From Acidovorax sp. 1608163 (GTDB lineage Bacteria; Pseudomonadota; Gammaproteobacteria; Burkholderiales; Burkholderiaceae_C): a stretch of DNA of 64,000 nt. This document shows, in pieces, positions 63,163 to 64,000 of the stretch; position 1 is the stretch's first letter, and the number at the start of each line of letters is the position of its first letter. The position numbers and the translations under genes were made by a program. The notes below the pieces were generated by a model. That model was not told the origin of the DNA and ran no database searches. It saw only the letters and a list, made by a program, of their open reading frames with translations. Where the stretch lies: positions 1,677,001 to 1,741,000 of the forward strand of contig NZ_CP033069.1 of NCBI RefSeq assembly GCF_003669015.1, in the 5' to 3' direction.

Positions 63163-64000
63163 TTAGAAGTCGATGGCGGCAGACAGCATCAGCGTGCGCG
63201 GTGCTCCCACCGTCACGTAGCCCGACGCCGTCACCCAGTAGGCCTTGTCGGCCACGTTCTCCAGATTGGCGCGGAACACCACAGCCTTGCCTGCCACCTT
63301 GGTGGCGTAGCGCGCGCCAATGTCCACGCGCGTCCAGGCGGGCATGCGCAAGGTGTTGGCCGCGTCGTAGTACATGGCCGAGGTGTTGATCACCCGGCCG
63401 TTCAGGCTCAGGCCCTGCACCCAGGGGGTGTCCCAGTCCAGGCCCAGGTTGAAGGTGTGGTCGGGCACGCCGGTGGCATTCTTGCCTTGGTTCACGCCGC
63501 CCTGGGTTTTGGCCATCTTGGCATCGTTGAACGCGGCGCTGGCCATGGCCCGCAGGCCGCGCTGGATTTCGCCATACGCCGTCAGCTCCAGGCCCCGGTT
63601 GCGCTGCTCGCCGCCGTAGCTGTAGATGTTGGTGATGGGGTCGGTGACGGCGTTGGGCTTGGTGATTTGGTACAGGGCCGCCTGGGTGGTCAGGCTGCCC
63701 CAGTCGGCCTTCACGCCCACTTCGTATTGCTTGGTCTTTTGCGGTGCAAACACCTCGCCCTGGTTGGCGGTGCTGGCGCCCGCAATGCCCCCAGCAGCCA
63801 GGCCTGCCGTGTAGTTGCCATACACCGAGATGTTCTTTTGCGGCTTGAACACCAGCCCCACCAGTGGCGTCACGGTGCTGGCCTTGTAGGGCGTGGAGCC
63901 ATTCACGCTCTTTTGGTGGATGGTTTGGTCGCGCAGGCCCAGTGTGGCCAAAAAGCGGTTGTTGAAGAATGCCAGGGTGTCGGCCACGGCCAGGCTGGAC
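63163..64000 (-). CDS. TonB-dependent siderophore receptor, C-terminal part (cut by window edge)
   Basis: The last 278 residues of an outer-membrane beta-barrel receptor; the N-terminal plug and start lie beyond base 64000. Typical barrel strands are seen, with FKPQKNISVYGNYTAGLAAG and GVKADWGSLTTQAALYQITK, and the terminal ANLENVADKAYWVTAS followed by the closing strand TLMLSAAIDF that ends in Phe. This fits FhuE/FecA-like siderophore receptors, with the siderophore unknown. It sits 184 bases upstream of the bacterioferritin start on the same strand. Confidence 0.85.
   Translation of the reverse strand, partial: SSLAVADTLAFFNNRFLATLGLRDQTIHQKSVNGSTPYKASTVTPLVGLVFKPQKNISVYGNYTAGLAAGGIAGASTANQGEVFAPQKTKQYEVGVKADWGSLTTQAALYQITKPNAVTDPITNIYSYGGEQRNRGLELTAYGEIQRGLRAMASAAFNDAKMAKTQGGVNQGKNATGVPDHTFNLGLDWDTPWVQGLSLNGRVINTSAMYYDAANTLRMPAWTRVDIGARYATKVAGKAVVFRANLENVADKAYWVTASGYVTVGAPRTLMLSAAIDF

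Overview
This window is a chromosomal segment of a Betaproteobacterium, most likely of the Comamonadaceae and close to Acidovorax or its relatives. The evidence is high GC, dense coding, the tig-clpP-clpX-lon block, a small Trp-rich protein of a type known from Betaproteobacteria, abundant Bug (TctC-like) solute receptors and the hpnCDE squalene genes. I see no phage, integrase, transposase, CRISPR array or rRNA. The window cuts one gene at each edge: an MFS transporter at the left and a TonB-dependent receptor at the right.

Layout. (1) 1-6000: a minus-strand cluster of pirin, isochorismatase-like hydrolase, XapX membrane protein, Tat-type amidohydrolase, DoxX and MFS transporter, with a divergent LysR regulator; it looks like a small catabolic or detoxification unit. 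(2) 6093-11233: glutaredoxin, then lipocalin, DUF2256, DASH cryptochrome, iron-sulfur (6-4) photolyase, an unknown gene and an SDR, mostly with ATGA overlaps: a light-damage and photo-oxidative stress block. (3) 11395-22648: kinase-like APH protein, a ParD-like/methionine aminopeptidase pair, YkvA, GST, a 566-residue unknown, a Lon-like protease, ferrochelatase, HAD phosphatase and membrane proteins. (4) 22807-32132: CNNM/CorC-type protein, two Bug receptors around a TctDE-like two-component system, and a multi-PAS diguanylate cyclase broken by a one-base frameshift. (5) 32401-38334: squalene genes hpnE-hpnD and hpnC, separated by an amino-acid receptor gene and sdaA. (6) 38353-43139: an RND efflux pair behind a strong promoter with an operator-like repeat. 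(7) 43245-50105: tRNA-Leu, the proteostasis block tig-clpP-clpX-lon, and a tRNA cluster Gly-Cys-Gly-Leu with a duplicated Gly-terminator unit. (8) 50119-64000: YgjP-like metalloprotein, murI, divergent class I and class II fumarases, YqhA, acs, LapA-like protein, cytochrome c, Trp-rich protein, ilvD, bacterioferritin and a siderophore receptor.

Features cutting across the window: at least six copies of a roughly 57-bp double-hairpin repeat lie mostly in gene junctions. One copy is inside the coding end of the RND adaptor. Its stems show compensatory base changes. Two places (the diguanylate cyclase and tRNA-Leu(TAG)) lack one base in a G/C run, which may mean homopolymer errors in the assembly rather than biology.
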